A stretch of 64,000 nucleotides of DNA. Origin: CBFHMJ01 sp965656875. Lineage in GTDB: Bacteria > Pseudomonadota > Gammaproteobacteria > Enterobacterales > Alteromonadaceae. Of this stretch, positions 44,816-55,600 are shown piece by piece. The position numbers were made by a program, and so were the translations under genes. Where the stretch lies: the NCBI GenBank assembly GCA_965656875.1, contig CBFHMJ010000003.1:310001-374000 (forward strand), in the 5' to 3' direction. Below the pieces are notes generated by a model. It ran no database searches and was not told where the DNA came from. It saw only the letters and a program-made list of their open reading frames with translations. The stretch's first letter is position 1, and each line of letters starts with the position of its first letter.

Positions 44816-47800
44816 ATGAGAACTGATGAAAGCAAACGCATGTTAACAGTAGCCATCGTAACTGTGATGTGTGTCCTGGTGTCGGTCTTTACCACGATAA
44901 GTTTGTTGTACAACACCTCATATAACTTGCAACTAAAGCAAATGGCGTTGTTTTTAAAGAGCGAAAAATCGTTGATAGAAGCTGTCGGCCGTTTTGATGC
45001 TGTTAATAGTCAGGCTGATCATGATGGTGGAGCGCTGGGTGGAACGTTAAGCCAGCTCGTTGATGCTCATCGGCAATATGTGTTTAGCATGGAAAGTGCA
45101 GATTATCTGTTAGTACAAAACACTGAAAACCAGACAGAGGTTGTCGTTCGTCATATGGGAAATGATGTGTTGGTTACTGATCGTTATGAGCTGGATGGGC
45201 AACCCTTAAAAATTCCTGACTGGGGCGCTGGGATTCTGTCACAAGTGGTAAGTCAAGGTACTGGAAGCATTAACAGCGATGGAGCCATTGTTGTCTATGA
45301 ATCTTTCCAAATTAGTGATGCATCATTTCATTTGTTACTCCGGGTTAGCTTATCTGAATTGCGAGCACCTTTTGTTTTTACCGCCGGACTTACGCTACTT
45401 ATTGCACTGCTACTGATTATTGCTGGTGTCCGATATATTACGAGAGAGTTTAATCACTATATCAAATTGTTCCACGGGCAGATTGAGTTCAACGAGATGC
45501 TGCTGGAATGTGCCGCCACGCCCATTATTGTCACCGATCAACAGGGCGAGATGACCTCTGTGAATTCAGCGACTTGCTCGGTGTTTGGCTATACAACTAA
45601 CCGGTTGCTTGGTCATAACATTGAAATGTTGATCACGGATGAATCGTTTGGTCTGAAGACTGAGTGCATTGGCACTCACAGTAATGGTAATCAACTTAAT
45701 TTTCAGGTATCGACCGGGCAACTAGTCCATGAAGGCAAGGATGTACACATTCATATTCTGGACAATATCACTGAGCGTATAGAGACTGAGGTTGCGCTCA
45801 AAGAAAATATGGCTCAAACGTCGGCAGTGATTGATACGGTGCAGGACAGTATTTTGATGTTGAATAATCATGGTGAGGTGTTGAACAGCAATCCGGCCAC
45901 TGAAAAGTTGTTTGGTTACAGCGCCGGTGAGTTGCAAGGTGTCTTAATCACTAGAATTCTTCCCACATCAAAAATAAATAAAGGCCCGCTTACGGCGATT
46001 CAATTGTTAGGTAGCAGTGAGGCTGTGGGTGGTGAGTCAACAGAAAATGAACACACGTTTGCGGAGATTGACGGTCGGCATAAAGACGGATTCTTTATGC
46101 CGTTGAATGTTTCCTTAACGTGTTTCGCCGTCGGTGAAAAACAATATTTTACGGTCGTTGCGCGTGATATCAGTGAGCGTAAACAGTCAGAAATAGAGCT
46201 GATGCTGCATCGCAATAATCTAGAACAGATGGTGCAAAATGCGACCAATGAAATTAAGGCAATAGTCCATACCGCCGTCAATGGTGTGATGACCATTGAT
46301 GAACAGGGCGTCATTCATATTTTTAATGAAGCAGCAGAAGATATGTTTGGGTGGGCTTCTCATGAAATCATTGGGAAAAATGCAGCGACATTGCTCCCGG
46401 TTGTTGCTGGTCAGCCCTTCAGTGATTTCTTGCAACAGTATTTAGCGGACTCTGACGCGCCGGGCATTAATAAATCCATTGAAGTTTCGGGTGCTCGTCG
46501 CGATAACTCTGTGTTCCCGGCGCAACTTGCGATAGGCCATAAACAGCTTTCCGCCGGGCGTCATCTGTTTGTTGCCTTCATCTCTGATATCACGCAACAA
46601 AAGGAATTTGAGCGTGAGCTGGTTATTGCAAAAAATAATGCAGAGGCGGCGGCTCGGGTGAAAGCCAGTTTTCTGGCAAATATGAGCCACGAAATCAGAA
46701 CGCCAATGAACGCCATTATTGGCTTTTCAGAAATTCTGTCTCAGGACGACACGATTCAGGCGAGTAGTCAGGAATTTATAACAACCATTTTGAATTCAGG
46801 AAAAAATTTATTAAATATTATCAATGATATTTTAGATTTTTCCAAGATTGAAGCCGGTCAGATTCATCTTGAACAAGTTGCTTTCAATTTGCCTAATGCA
46901 CTGAAAGATATGTTGAAAACGCTGGAATTTAAGGCTGCAGAAAAGGATCTGGCGCTGGCGTTAGATGTATCTTCAAACGTACCGAAGCGAATAGTGAGCG
47001 ATCCGACTCGATTGCGTCAGGTTGTCATCAATTTAATGAATAACGCGATTAAATTCACCAATAGTGGTCGTGTTTGTCTACGTGTGAACCTTGATGCACG
47101 AGCCGGAAAATTACTGTTTGAGGTGAAAGATACTGGTATTGGTATGACACCAGAACAACAGGCATCGGTATTTGATGCATTCTCTCAGGCTGATGCGAGT
47201 ACTAATCGACGGTTTGGTGGAACCGGGCTTGGTACGACTATCAGTAAACAAATTGTTGAACTCATGGGGGGAGAGATTTGGGTGGAAAGTCAGGTCGATG
47301 TTGGTAGTTGTTTCTCATTCACCATTGATTTAATTGAGGCCGGGCATGATGACGATTGTTTATTCGAGGATGGCATTGTTACGAATAATCGTTATTTCTC
47401 ACCGCGTATTTTCAATGTGTTGTTGGCGGAAGATATCGAAGCGAATGCGGTATTGGCGACATTACGACTGAAACAGCAGGGACATGCGGTAACCTGGGCG
47501 AAAAATGGCCGGGAAGCAGTTGATCAGGTGCAGGCATCGACGTTTGATGTGGTGTTGATGGATATTCAGATGCCTGTCATGGATGGTCTGACGGCAACGC
47601 GTGTTATCAGGGATTTAGAAAAAGGCAGTGACGAACATCTGACTATTATTGCTTTAACGGCCAGTATTATGAAAGAAGAGCAACAACAATGTTTTGATGC
47701 TGGTGTGGATGGTATTGTCGGCAAGCCGATTGATTTTGCGGAGCTTTTCACTTCAATGGAAGCAATTGTTTGTGAAAGCAAGGGCAAGGCAGGAGCCGGG

Positions 47801-48448
47801 TTGGTGCCGTTGGAACCGGTTGATAAGACACAGATAGACTTTTCCTGTGTTGAATCACTGATTGATGTTGAGCAGGCCTTAGGCACCTGGCTTGATGCTC
47901 TTATATACGGCAAAGCGCTGAAAGATTTTGTGAGACAGCATGGCAATGATGTCGGTAACATATTGGTTGAGTTACGAAAAGAAGAACCAGACCGTGAAAT
48001 GATTTGTGGATTAGCCCATGCGTTAAAAGGACTGGCTGGAAATCTGTTCATCACGTCGGTGCAGCAACTGGCTGATCAGGTTGATCAGGCAATAAAAGCA
48101 CAGCGGCTTGAAGAAGCAACCAGCATTGTTGAACAGCTCTATCAGGAAGTTGAGCGAGTCTGCAAAGCTATCGACCAGTTAACGGTGCAGCAAACGGTTA
48201 AAAAACGCCATCACATAGAATTTGATCGAACGAACGTAAAACAGATTTTAAGCGAATTACAGCAGTCACTACGATCGTTAAATCCAGACAGTGTGATGCC
48301 TCATTTGTCTGAACTGTCAGCCTACATTGATGCTGAACTGATTGCTGGTATTCAAAGTCATGTCGATAATTTTGATTTTGACAGCGCATCTGCTCAGGTT
48401 GTGGCTATTGCAGAACGGTTTGATTTGTACTTGTCGGAACCTTCTTAA
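44816..48448 (+). CDS. Hybrid sensor histidine kinase with three PAS domains, receiver and HPt
   Basis: The 1210-residue protein has two membrane segments (about 9-31 and 186-208) around a periplasmic domain of about 150 residues, then PAS domains starting near residues 226, 332 and 473. The phospho-acceptor is His625 in NMSHEIRTPMNAIIGFS, the ATPase N-box is near 737, the receiver Asp is D916 in LMDIQMPVMDG, and the HPt His is H1068 in LAHALKG. This is a complete four-step phosphorelay such as that of BarA or ArcB, which needs an output regulator elsewhere. Its stop lies 30 bases from the end of the convergent polymer operon. The cue is unknown. A terminator was not seen. Confidence 0.92.
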   Translation: MRTDESKRMLTVAIVTVMCVLVSVFTTISLLYNTSYNLQLKQMALFLKSEKSLIEAVGRFDAVNSQADHDGGALGGTLSQLVDAHRQYVFSMESADYLLVQNTENQTEVVVRHMGNDVLVTDRYELDGQPLKIPDWGAGILSQVVSQGTGSINSDGAIVVYESFQISDASFHLLLRVSLSELRAPFVFTAGLTLLIALLLIIAGVRYITREFNHYIKLFHGQIEFNEMLLECAATPIIVTDQQGEMTSVNSATCSVFGYTTNRLLGHNIEMLITDESFGLKTECIGTHSNGNQLNFQVSTGQLVHEGKDVHIHILDNITERIETEVALKENMAQTSAVIDTVQDSILMLNNHGEVLNSNPATEKLFGYSAGELQGVLITRILPTSKINKGPLTAIQLLGSSEAVGGESTENEHTFAEIDGRHKDGFFMPLNVSLTCFAVGEKQYFTVVARDISERKQSEIELMLHRNNLEQMVQNATNEIKAIVHTAVNGVMTIDEQGVIHIFNEAAEDMFGWASHEIIGKNAATLLPVVAGQPFSDFLQQYLADSDAPGINKSIEVSGARRDNSVFPAQLAIGHKQLSAGRHLFVAFISDITQQKEFERELVIAKNNAEAAARVKASFLANMSHEIRTPMNAIIGFSEILSQDDTIQASSQEFITTILNSGKNLLNIINDILDFSKIEAGQIHLEQVAFNLPNALKDMLKTLEFKAAEKDLALALDVSSNVPKRIVSDPTRLRQVVINLMNNAIKFTNSGRVCLRVNLDARAGKLLFEVKDTGIGMTPEQQASVFDAFSQADASTNRRFGGTGLGTTISKQIVELMGGEIWVESQVDVGSCFSFTIDLIEAGHDDDCLFEDGIVTNNRYFSPRIFNVLLAEDIEANAVLATLRLKQQGHAVTWAKNGREAVDQVQASTFDVVLMDIQMPVMDGLTATRVIRDLEKGSDEHLTIIALTASIMKEEQQQCFDAGVDGIVGKPIDFAELFTSMEAIVCESKGKAGAGLVPLEPVDKTQIDFSCVESLIDVEQALGTWLDALIYGKALKDFVRQHGNDVGNILVELRKEEPDREMICGLAHALKGLAGNLFITSVQQLADQVDQAIKAQRLEEATSIVEQLYQEVERVCKAIDQLTVQQTVKKRHHIEFDRTNVKQILSELQQSLRSLNPDSVMPHLSELSAYIDAELIAGIQSHVDNFDFDSASAQVVAIAERFDLYLSEPS

Positions 48449-48478
48449 TATGAAGAATCTGATGGACTTTTAACTGAA

Positions 48479-51400
48479 TTATTTGAATTGTTTTCGCAGT
48501 TTCTTCTCCAGCCAGCCTCCTTTTTGTTCTCGTGTCAGAGCTGATAATTCAACGCTGGCTTTATCATAGCTAATCAGATGTTGATTCAATGCCTCATAAA
48601 TCGCATCAGCCCGTTTGCGGCGACGTACTGCGTCACCCGCGTCGATAAAAGCTTCTACACCAGCAATGATTCGGCTTAATAATCCTGATGCGCCAGGATT
48701 CATCGTCAGGGCTTGTCGGACATCAAGTAATTGCTGTTTCATGCGGTGTTCAGCCAAATGTAGTTCGGCCTGAATCAGTTCTTTTTGCGTCTCTTTGCGG
48801 CTTTTCGCCACACTTAACATACGAATGACCAACTGTTCGTCGAGCAGTCCATATTCCTCCCAACCCGCCAATGCTTTGGCTGACAGTTCTATCTGATGAT
48901 CATTTCTGCTTTCCATCAGTACCTGGCAGTGTTTGTGTAAGCTGTCCCATGCTTGCCAGCGATAAACAAAATCCAGTCCTGTGCCTTTTATATTCTGCAC
49001 GCCCAGCGTTTTACAGGTTAAACCCGGTGGTGTGTGTTGCACCAGGGTGTTGATAGTTTGATTGCCGGACGCATGGTAGTTGTCGATAATGACCCAGCGT
49101 GAGCGGAAGACCTGATACAGCCAGCTGATTGCGGCATTGCTGTCAAACGGTGCGGTTGTTTCATCGACCAGTTGTTGGAATTGCAAATAATGGCGGATAT
49201 CGTTAACGATATGTTGTTGAACAGCTTGTAGAATTTCATTGTCAGAATAAGGATCGTTAAATAATTTAAGTTCAGTTAAATCAGCTTCTGTGATTGAAGT
49301 GAGCATCGGTCGAGATACGCAGAGCGGATTATCAGCGTGTTGTTCAATCGTTATGCCATCAAGACAGGCATCAAGCCGATTGTTAACGTGTTGCGCTGTA
49401 ACTGGAATTCTGAATGTATTGGCAAGTGCTTCGAACCTTTCCCGGCTCAGGGCTATGGTCTTTCCTTCATTGTCAGTGGATGACAGTTTTTCAGTAAATG
49501 CGGCCCATGCATCATCAATATAACGAACAAAACCGTCGAGGTTATTGCCGATAAATACATACTGGTCGGCATGTAAATCGTTGATAATCATCGAGGCAAA
49601 TACTTTTGAGCGGGCAATGCGGTCTGCCCGATTATTGATGATGACAGTCAACCAGATATTGGGCGTGTCAGTCAGGTTTGCTTCATGAAGCCGGGTACGT
49701 TGCCAGTTGCCGACGGTGGCTAATCGCTCATTGGCAGACATGCCGTTTATAAACTGAATATGTCGTTGCTCTATCGTCGTGGTGGGATAGATTTTCAATA
49801 CGCCCAGGTCAGCAACAACGTTATCTGCCATTTCTTTGAGTGCAAAATCTTTTTCAATCCCTAACGTCTCAGCCAGTTTAAGCACCAGTGCAATATTGAC
49901 CGGATGCTCTTCATAAGGAAAACGAGCCAGTACATCAGCGGTGAGTAAGTCTGCATCCAGGGTGTTGACGGGAATAAGCTGAGTTTGTTGTTGCATCGCT
50001 GCATCCTGTAACAGCGGTAGCATCGTGTCTTCTGAGGTGATTACTGTACTGTGCTTCGGAATGAATCGCTGCATCACTGTTGGAATGTCGTATCCAGCCG
50101 GACCTTGTAAATCTTCGTGATCCGGGTAGCAGTTGGTGATGGTGGAATAGTCATCTTTCATCCACTGATTTTGCAAAATATCGATATATCTTGGGGTTAA
50201 TCCCATGCATTCCCACAGAAAGACATCGACGTTCATCTTGCTGGCAAGTCGAGTGAGAAAAACCTGCTCCCAGATTGTTGCTTTATCATAAGGACGGAAC
50301 AGAAAGAGCTCTTTGGTGGGTTGGTTGGCCGGGCCGTATAAGAACATTGCCTCGCAGCCGGTTGTCTTCGACAGAACACTGACCCCCAGCGCATTAAACA
50401 GAGCTGCTTTTAACCGTTCAGTGCCTGATTTCCCCCGGGTTCCCCAGCCGCCGATCACCAGAGGAATTTGTTGTCTGGCTTGCTTTAATTTCATCAAGAG
50501 TCTGGCATGGTAGCCGGTAAATCCTATGAACACGATGGCGGTAAAGGCTACCAGTTGTTGGATAGAATTTTGGTAGACAGAATAAAAGTAATTCTGTAGC
50601 TCGTCCCAGGACGGCAAGGCAAAAGGGAGCGGAGTGGCAGAAAAAAACTGCGTCACCTGGTGATCAACAGGATGGCGAGTCGCGTCATCTCGCTTGTGGC
50701 CCTTGATGGAAAAACTGAATCCCAGTTTTCTAAGCTCATCTAAATAGGCCGATGCCGGGAAGTTTTGCCCGCTATTCCAGTTGCGTAATCGGGCAATTTT
50801 TTCAAAACGATATTGCAGGATCAATCGGGCTTTTATGCGACTGAACAGCCCGGAAGGGGGATGTATTTCTGTGATGCCTTCCGGTGAATAGATTTGCACA
50901 GGCTGCGTCGGCCAGCCTTGATCCAATGATGAAATGACCTGGTCCAGCAGTGGAAGAAAGCAACGCCAACCTTGTTCATTTTCCTGATAGACGGGTTCAC
51001 CTGGCACTCGGGTTTGAGTACGTTCAGCCATACGTTCAGTGGCGGTATGGATAAGACCGAACCAGGTGCGGCCTTTGACATGATTATGATGTTGTCGTTT
51101 GTCAGTGGCTGGATGGAAAAATTCATGCAAGAAACGCCAGAAACGAAATGTAAAAGTAAACCCTGCGGTGATGCGGAGTGTTTTTCTGGATTTGCTGGAA
51201 AAAATCGGCGGTTTTGCAACGATATCAAACCCGAAGCGTTGATTGCCGAGATTCATCATCAAGCGATAGAGCGATTCTTCCGCGAGTTGACTGTCGGGTG
51301 TAATCGTACAGGCGTTGTTTAAAATCAGTGCTTTAAGTTGCTGGCGGGTTTGTGGTGAGAGTTGTTGATAATGATTCGAAAACCACAGTGCTTCTCGCGT

Positions 51401-52678
51401 GCTGGCGGCTGCCCGTCGTATAGCGAGATCAGGATGAGAAAGATTCAATGTGGTTAGCAAGGTTGTGAGTTGCTCCAGTTGGGCGGGTGAAAATGACGGT
51501 GTGCTGGCTTCTGTACAGGCTGAAAACAGCGTTTTTAATTCGTTTAAGATAGTTTTACAGGCAAGTGTGCTGGTGGCTGACGGGGCGATATGAAGCCCTT
51601 GCACCAGCAGTTCAAAGGCTGCGGGTTGCTGTAATGTGCGTGAAGGTGCTTTGACGAGTGCTTGCCAGGCACTTGCGGCGACCTGACTGACCGAATCTGT
51701 TGTGAGTTTCTTCAATAATGTCAGGCTAATCGCATCAGGAAGATGATGACAATGCTGTGCTAACTGTTGTCGAACGTAATCGGCGCTGTCTTCTGCAATA
51801 CAGGTTGTGAGTTGTTGAATGTCTGTAAGTTGTTTGTGCCACTGACAAATCAATCGGGTTATGCGACCTTTTAAAAATATGTCGGTGGCGTGAGTGCCTG
51901 GAAAGATCTGAGTGGTGAATGTGTCTACCTGCTCTGGTAACAGTTGAAAAATCAATGATGCGGCTTCACAGCGAACCCAGGTATTAATACCGCTATCAAG
52001 TGAAACTCGATAGATAAACTGCTGAATATTAATGGGAAGCGGTTCTTTTATATCCTCTGGCAGTAACTGGTAACTGATGCGTAAGCATTTAATGGTTGCC
52101 TGGGGAATATGCGCATTAACCGGATAGTGGAGGGGAATCTGCAAGCTGTTTGCCATATCTAAAGCTTGCCACATGTTTTTTGTCAGCATTCCGGCATAGT
52201 TGATGAGCAGGTATGCGGTTAATTGCTCCAGTTTTTCCAGACAAAAAACAACATTACTTTCTTGTTCGCTTTGACGGCGAATAAAACAGTCATAAATAGC
52301 ATGTTCATCAAACCATTCCGCTTGTTTTTGCTGAATACGTTTTCTGGCTAAATCTGAATAGCCCAGCAAAGTTGTGATTGTTTGAATATGCTCCATCTTT
52401 TCGACGTCTGACGGTGCATTACTACTGGCTCGGACAAACTCATAATAGTGATGACGTTGATCTTTAATCTCTTCCAGCCAGGTGTTGGTTTGCCAAAGAA
52501 GATACTGTGTTAACTGAAATACCTTCCAAAACTGTCGATCCGTTAAGTCGGGTGAATCTTTTTGTAAGCGCCAGACGTTAAATTGTTTAGCAAGTTCAGA
52601 CACGATGTCCTGTTTGCCGCTGTGCCATTTTGCGGTTTTTTCCAATGTTAACAACTCATGGGTAGACAGGGTGTTCAT
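48479..52678 (-). CDS. CapB/PgsB-like Mur-ligase-fold amide ligase with long N-terminal helical region
   Basis: The 1399-residue protein has three parts. Residues 1 to about 480 are alpha-helical with HEAT-like repetition. A membrane segment (LVAFTAIVFIGFTGY) lies near residues 700-722. The Mur-ligase-type ATPase follows: GGWGTRGKSGTERLKAAL with Lys750, FLWECMGLTPRY with Glu823, TNCYPDHEDLQGP with Asp853-His854, and VIINNRADRIARSK. The last three blocks correspond to CapB/PgsB (ECMAxxPEYQ, TNVRxDHxDxMG, NRPDR). PgsB forms gamma-peptide bonds between glutamates using ATP. PgsB is about 400 residues, so both ends are extra. It is the last gene of the operon, one base after the barrel gene. Confidence 0.8.
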   Translation of the reverse strand: MNTLSTHELLTLEKTAKWHSGKQDIVSELAKQFNVWRLQKDSPDLTDRQFWKVFQLTQYLLWQTNTWLEEIKDQRHHYYEFVRASSNAPSDVEKMEHIQTITTLLGYSDLARKRIQQKQAEWFDEHAIYDCFIRRQSEQESNVVFCLEKLEQLTAYLLINYAGMLTKNMWQALDMANSLQIPLHYPVNAHIPQATIKCLRISYQLLPEDIKEPLPINIQQFIYRVSLDSGINTWVRCEAASLIFQLLPEQVDTFTTQIFPGTHATDIFLKGRITRLICQWHKQLTDIQQLTTCIAEDSADYVRQQLAQHCHHLPDAISLTLLKKLTTDSVSQVAASAWQALVKAPSRTLQQPAAFELLVQGLHIAPSATSTLACKTILNELKTLFSACTEASTPSFSPAQLEQLTTLLTTLNLSHPDLAIRRAAASTREALWFSNHYQQLSPQTRQQLKALILNNACTITPDSQLAEESLYRLMMNLGNQRFGFDIVAKPPIFSSKSRKTLRITAGFTFTFRFWRFLHEFFHPATDKRQHHNHVKGRTWFGLIHTATERMAERTQTRVPGEPVYQENEQGWRCFLPLLDQVISSLDQGWPTQPVQIYSPEGITEIHPPSGLFSRIKARLILQYRFEKIARLRNWNSGQNFPASAYLDELRKLGFSFSIKGHKRDDATRHPVDHQVTQFFSATPLPFALPSWDELQNYFYSVYQNSIQQLVAFTAIVFIGFTGYHARLLMKLKQARQQIPLVIGGWGTRGKSGTERLKAALFNALGVSVLSKTTGCEAMFLYGPANQPTKELFLFRPYDKATIWEQVFLTRLASKMNVDVFLWECMGLTPRYIDILQNQWMKDDYSTITNCYPDHEDLQGPAGYDIPTVMQRFIPKHSTVITSEDTMLPLLQDAAMQQQTQLIPVNTLDADLLTADVLARFPYEEHPVNIALVLKLAETLGIEKDFALKEMADNVVADLGVLKIYPTTTIEQRHIQFINGMSANERLATVGNWQRTRLHEANLTDTPNIWLTVIINNRADRIARSKVFASMIINDLHADQYVFIGNNLDGFVRYIDDAWAAFTEKLSSTDNEGKTIALSRERFEALANTFRIPVTAQHVNNRLDACLDGITIEQHADNPLCVSRPMLTSITEADLTELKLFNDPYSDNEILQAVQQHIVNDIRHYLQFQQLVDETTAPFDSNAAISWLYQVFRSRWVIIDNYHASGNQTINTLVQHTPPGLTCKTLGVQNIKGTGLDFVYRWQAWDSLHKHCQVLMESRNDHQIELSAKALAGWEEYGLLDEQLVIRMLSVAKSRKETQKELIQAELHLAEHRMKQQLLDVRQALTMNPGASGLLSRIIAGVEAFIDAGDAVRRRKRADAIYEALNQHLISYDKASVELSALTREQKGGWLEKKLRKQFK

Positions 52679-52679
52679 A

Positions 52680-55600
52680 TCAGTTCTCCATCAGTTGATT
52701 AGCGATGATTTGTTGGAAACTTCGAGGGACACGCAGGTGATAAAAATTGATCTGTGTTGGGGCAAAGTCATCGTAACCTGTGCCGTTTGTGTCGTTCCAG
52801 GAAAGCGAAAGGCTAAAGCTGTTTCTTCGATTGGTGGTATCACGGTCAAACCCAGCTCTCAGTTGCCATAACTCGCCATGTGTCTCCCATAAATGCCATT
52901 GCAAACTGGCGAACAGATTAGTTCGGGTCTGGTTGGCTTCCCGATCCTCATCTGCTTTGAAGTAACGCCAGCGCCAACCCGCTTCGATGGCTGCATCCCG
53001 GTAAAATTGCGCCCAGGAGAGTCTGGCACTGTAATTATCCAGTGACGTAATATCCGAAAAATTGTTGGTCGTGGTGGAGAGTCGGGATTTGAACTGACTG
53101 TCTGCCCAGGGCAGATAAATGAGTTCATGACTGAGTCGCCAGCCCTGTCGATGCTCGGCTTTATAAGTACTGAAAATGTCATCATCTATCGCCTGACCAT
53201 CGCTGAGTTCACTCAATGACAAGGCTCGCATAAACCCTGTGAGATTAATTCGATGACGCAAATTGTTATCGCTATACCAGGTCCATCGTGACGTAGCTGA
53301 GGCGAACATGCTCCATTCACCCGCAGTGCTGTTTTCCGTATCTTGTGTTTGCCCCGGTTGTTCTGTTGTTGGTGCGTTGGCTGTCCACTGATAGTAGTGA
53401 TTCATATTGAACGACAATTGATGGTAATTACTGCGTCGCCATAACCAGTATTGTTCTGATAACAGGGTTTTCAGGTTGTTGTCATCATGTCGTCTGAGCG
53501 CAATGTCGCTCCGCCACCAGCTATCCAGAGAATTGAATCGTCGTCGATAATTCCACCCGGCTTCCGTAAACACCTCGGTTGAAGTCGTCTCGTCTTCGTC
53601 ATTATTGTTTCGCCTGCGTTGTTCCAGAAAGAAACCATGAGTCCCTGGATCTTGATTGTCAGGAAGATAATGCTCATAGCTGGTGTAGGTCGGTGTTTTT
53701 GGCGACAGCCAGCTGGCGACCATGCGGGGCTTTTCATCAGGCCAGTCCCGTGCTGCTGTCTCGCTGTGGAAGCTCTGTATTTGTTGTTGGGCGTAGTTAA
53801 ATTCTTTTGGTCGCCAGTGATGAATGCGATACAGGGTTTGTTGTTGGTTGTTGTCTGGCCAAAGCGTAATGGTTTGTGCCTTGCTGATAAAACGAACGTC
53901 TTGTTGATCCTGTCCTTGTGAGCCAGGTGATAAACCCGATGAATCCTTGGTTAGTGTTGAAATGCGTAGCCAGGTATTGGCGGGGGCAAAAAACTTCAAT
54001 GGGTATCGGTTGCTGGCAGCATGATAGCGCCGTTTAGCGGCTGGCAGTACTGAGTTTCCCTCAGTATCAAGCAGTTGGTAAAAAACCATACCGCTGTCAT
54101 TCGCGGTTTGTTGCAGTGTAATTCTGGATTGACCTGCGGTTAAGGGCAGCTTTATTCGGGTTGTTGAACCGGATGAAAGAGTCGTCGTGATGGTTTTTTC
54201 GTTATGACCAATGATGATATGACGAGGTGGTGAAGGGCGAGTCAGGGACGTCATGTGTTGCAAGGCAACATAGACTGTTTTTGGCTGGGTTGTTGTGAGA
54301 TTAATGACTCTTCTTTGATGCGCCACCAGTCGAAATTGACCGGGCTTGATGGTTGATGTCGTCAGTGCGGTGTTTAACGTCGCTGTAGCTGATTGAGGCT
54401 GCCAGCTGTCTTGCGGCACAAAGGTATGTCCGGCACTACTGACTAACGTTTCCAACGGCAACCAGTCTGAAAATCGATTAATTTTACGTAGCACTTGTCT
54501 GGTGCTGGCATCAGGTGATGATTTTGCTGCAACAGCATTAAACAGATTAATGATGTCGTTATCTAACGAGGTGAGTTGCTGTGGTGTTTGATAGGTAGAA
54601 AGCAAGTACAGCATGTGCAAGCTGAGGGCTGCAAACTGATGTTCATCGGCATTTGTCATGTCCAGATGCGCATCCAGTTGTTGTTTTAGCCACTGCTTAT
54701 CCGATGTGCCAGACCGGAGTGTTTGCTGGATGAAAGGTGACAGATGATGAGGAACGGATGGCTGAATGTTAGGCTGATGGGTCTGTTTTGTATGACTTTC
54801 TTTTTGTTGAACATTGTTTTTCTGGTTTGCAGGGTAGGCATAACGTAAGTAAGCACGGAGGCTGTCAGGTGATTTCTTCTGATCGGTTGATGCAGACGTT
54901 GACGCGGTTAGAGACCGACTAACAGGTTGCAGCAGAATTGCCGGAGTCACTGCATGAGAGACGGTCGCTAACAGGTTGGTATTATCCGGTATTAAGGTGA
55001 TTGATGTGGTGCCTTCGGGAAGTTCAACAAATATTGTTTTTTGTGTGCTGACTTTGATCGTCGAGTCGTTCAGTAATCGCAAATTGTCAGATGGACGAAA
55101 CTCGCCAAGGTAGTAACGCCGGGTTGTCTGATTGACTTTCAGTGTCAACCAGCTCGTGGATGGCCAGGATTGGCCTGACGGAAGCAGGGAAAGCAGTTGT
55201 AACCTGAGTTGACGTTTCCCCTGAGTATGAATGACGGCTGGTGAATCCTGGCGAATATGCCATTGAGTGAGAATTTTGTCTCTGCTTTGATTGTAGAGCA
55301 GGCGTTTGGACAGTTCACTCATGGGCTGGTCAAGAGCGTGCCAGATCAACTGGCTATCCAGGAAGTCGTGTGGATAGCAGCCTTCAGGTGTTGTAAGCCA
55401 GCATCCCCAGTGTTGTTTTATTGCGTCAGGTGCTTCGTTAAGCCAGCGAATAACCAGCGGATATTGTTTTGATAAAACCGCCGCAAATATTGCCTGATGT
55501 TGATCGTCTGCTTGCAGGGCTTCAGGGGAAAACTGCTGAATCAACCAGTACCAACGGGCTGCTTCTTGCCAGGATTGTTGACGGAACAGACTTCTGGCGA

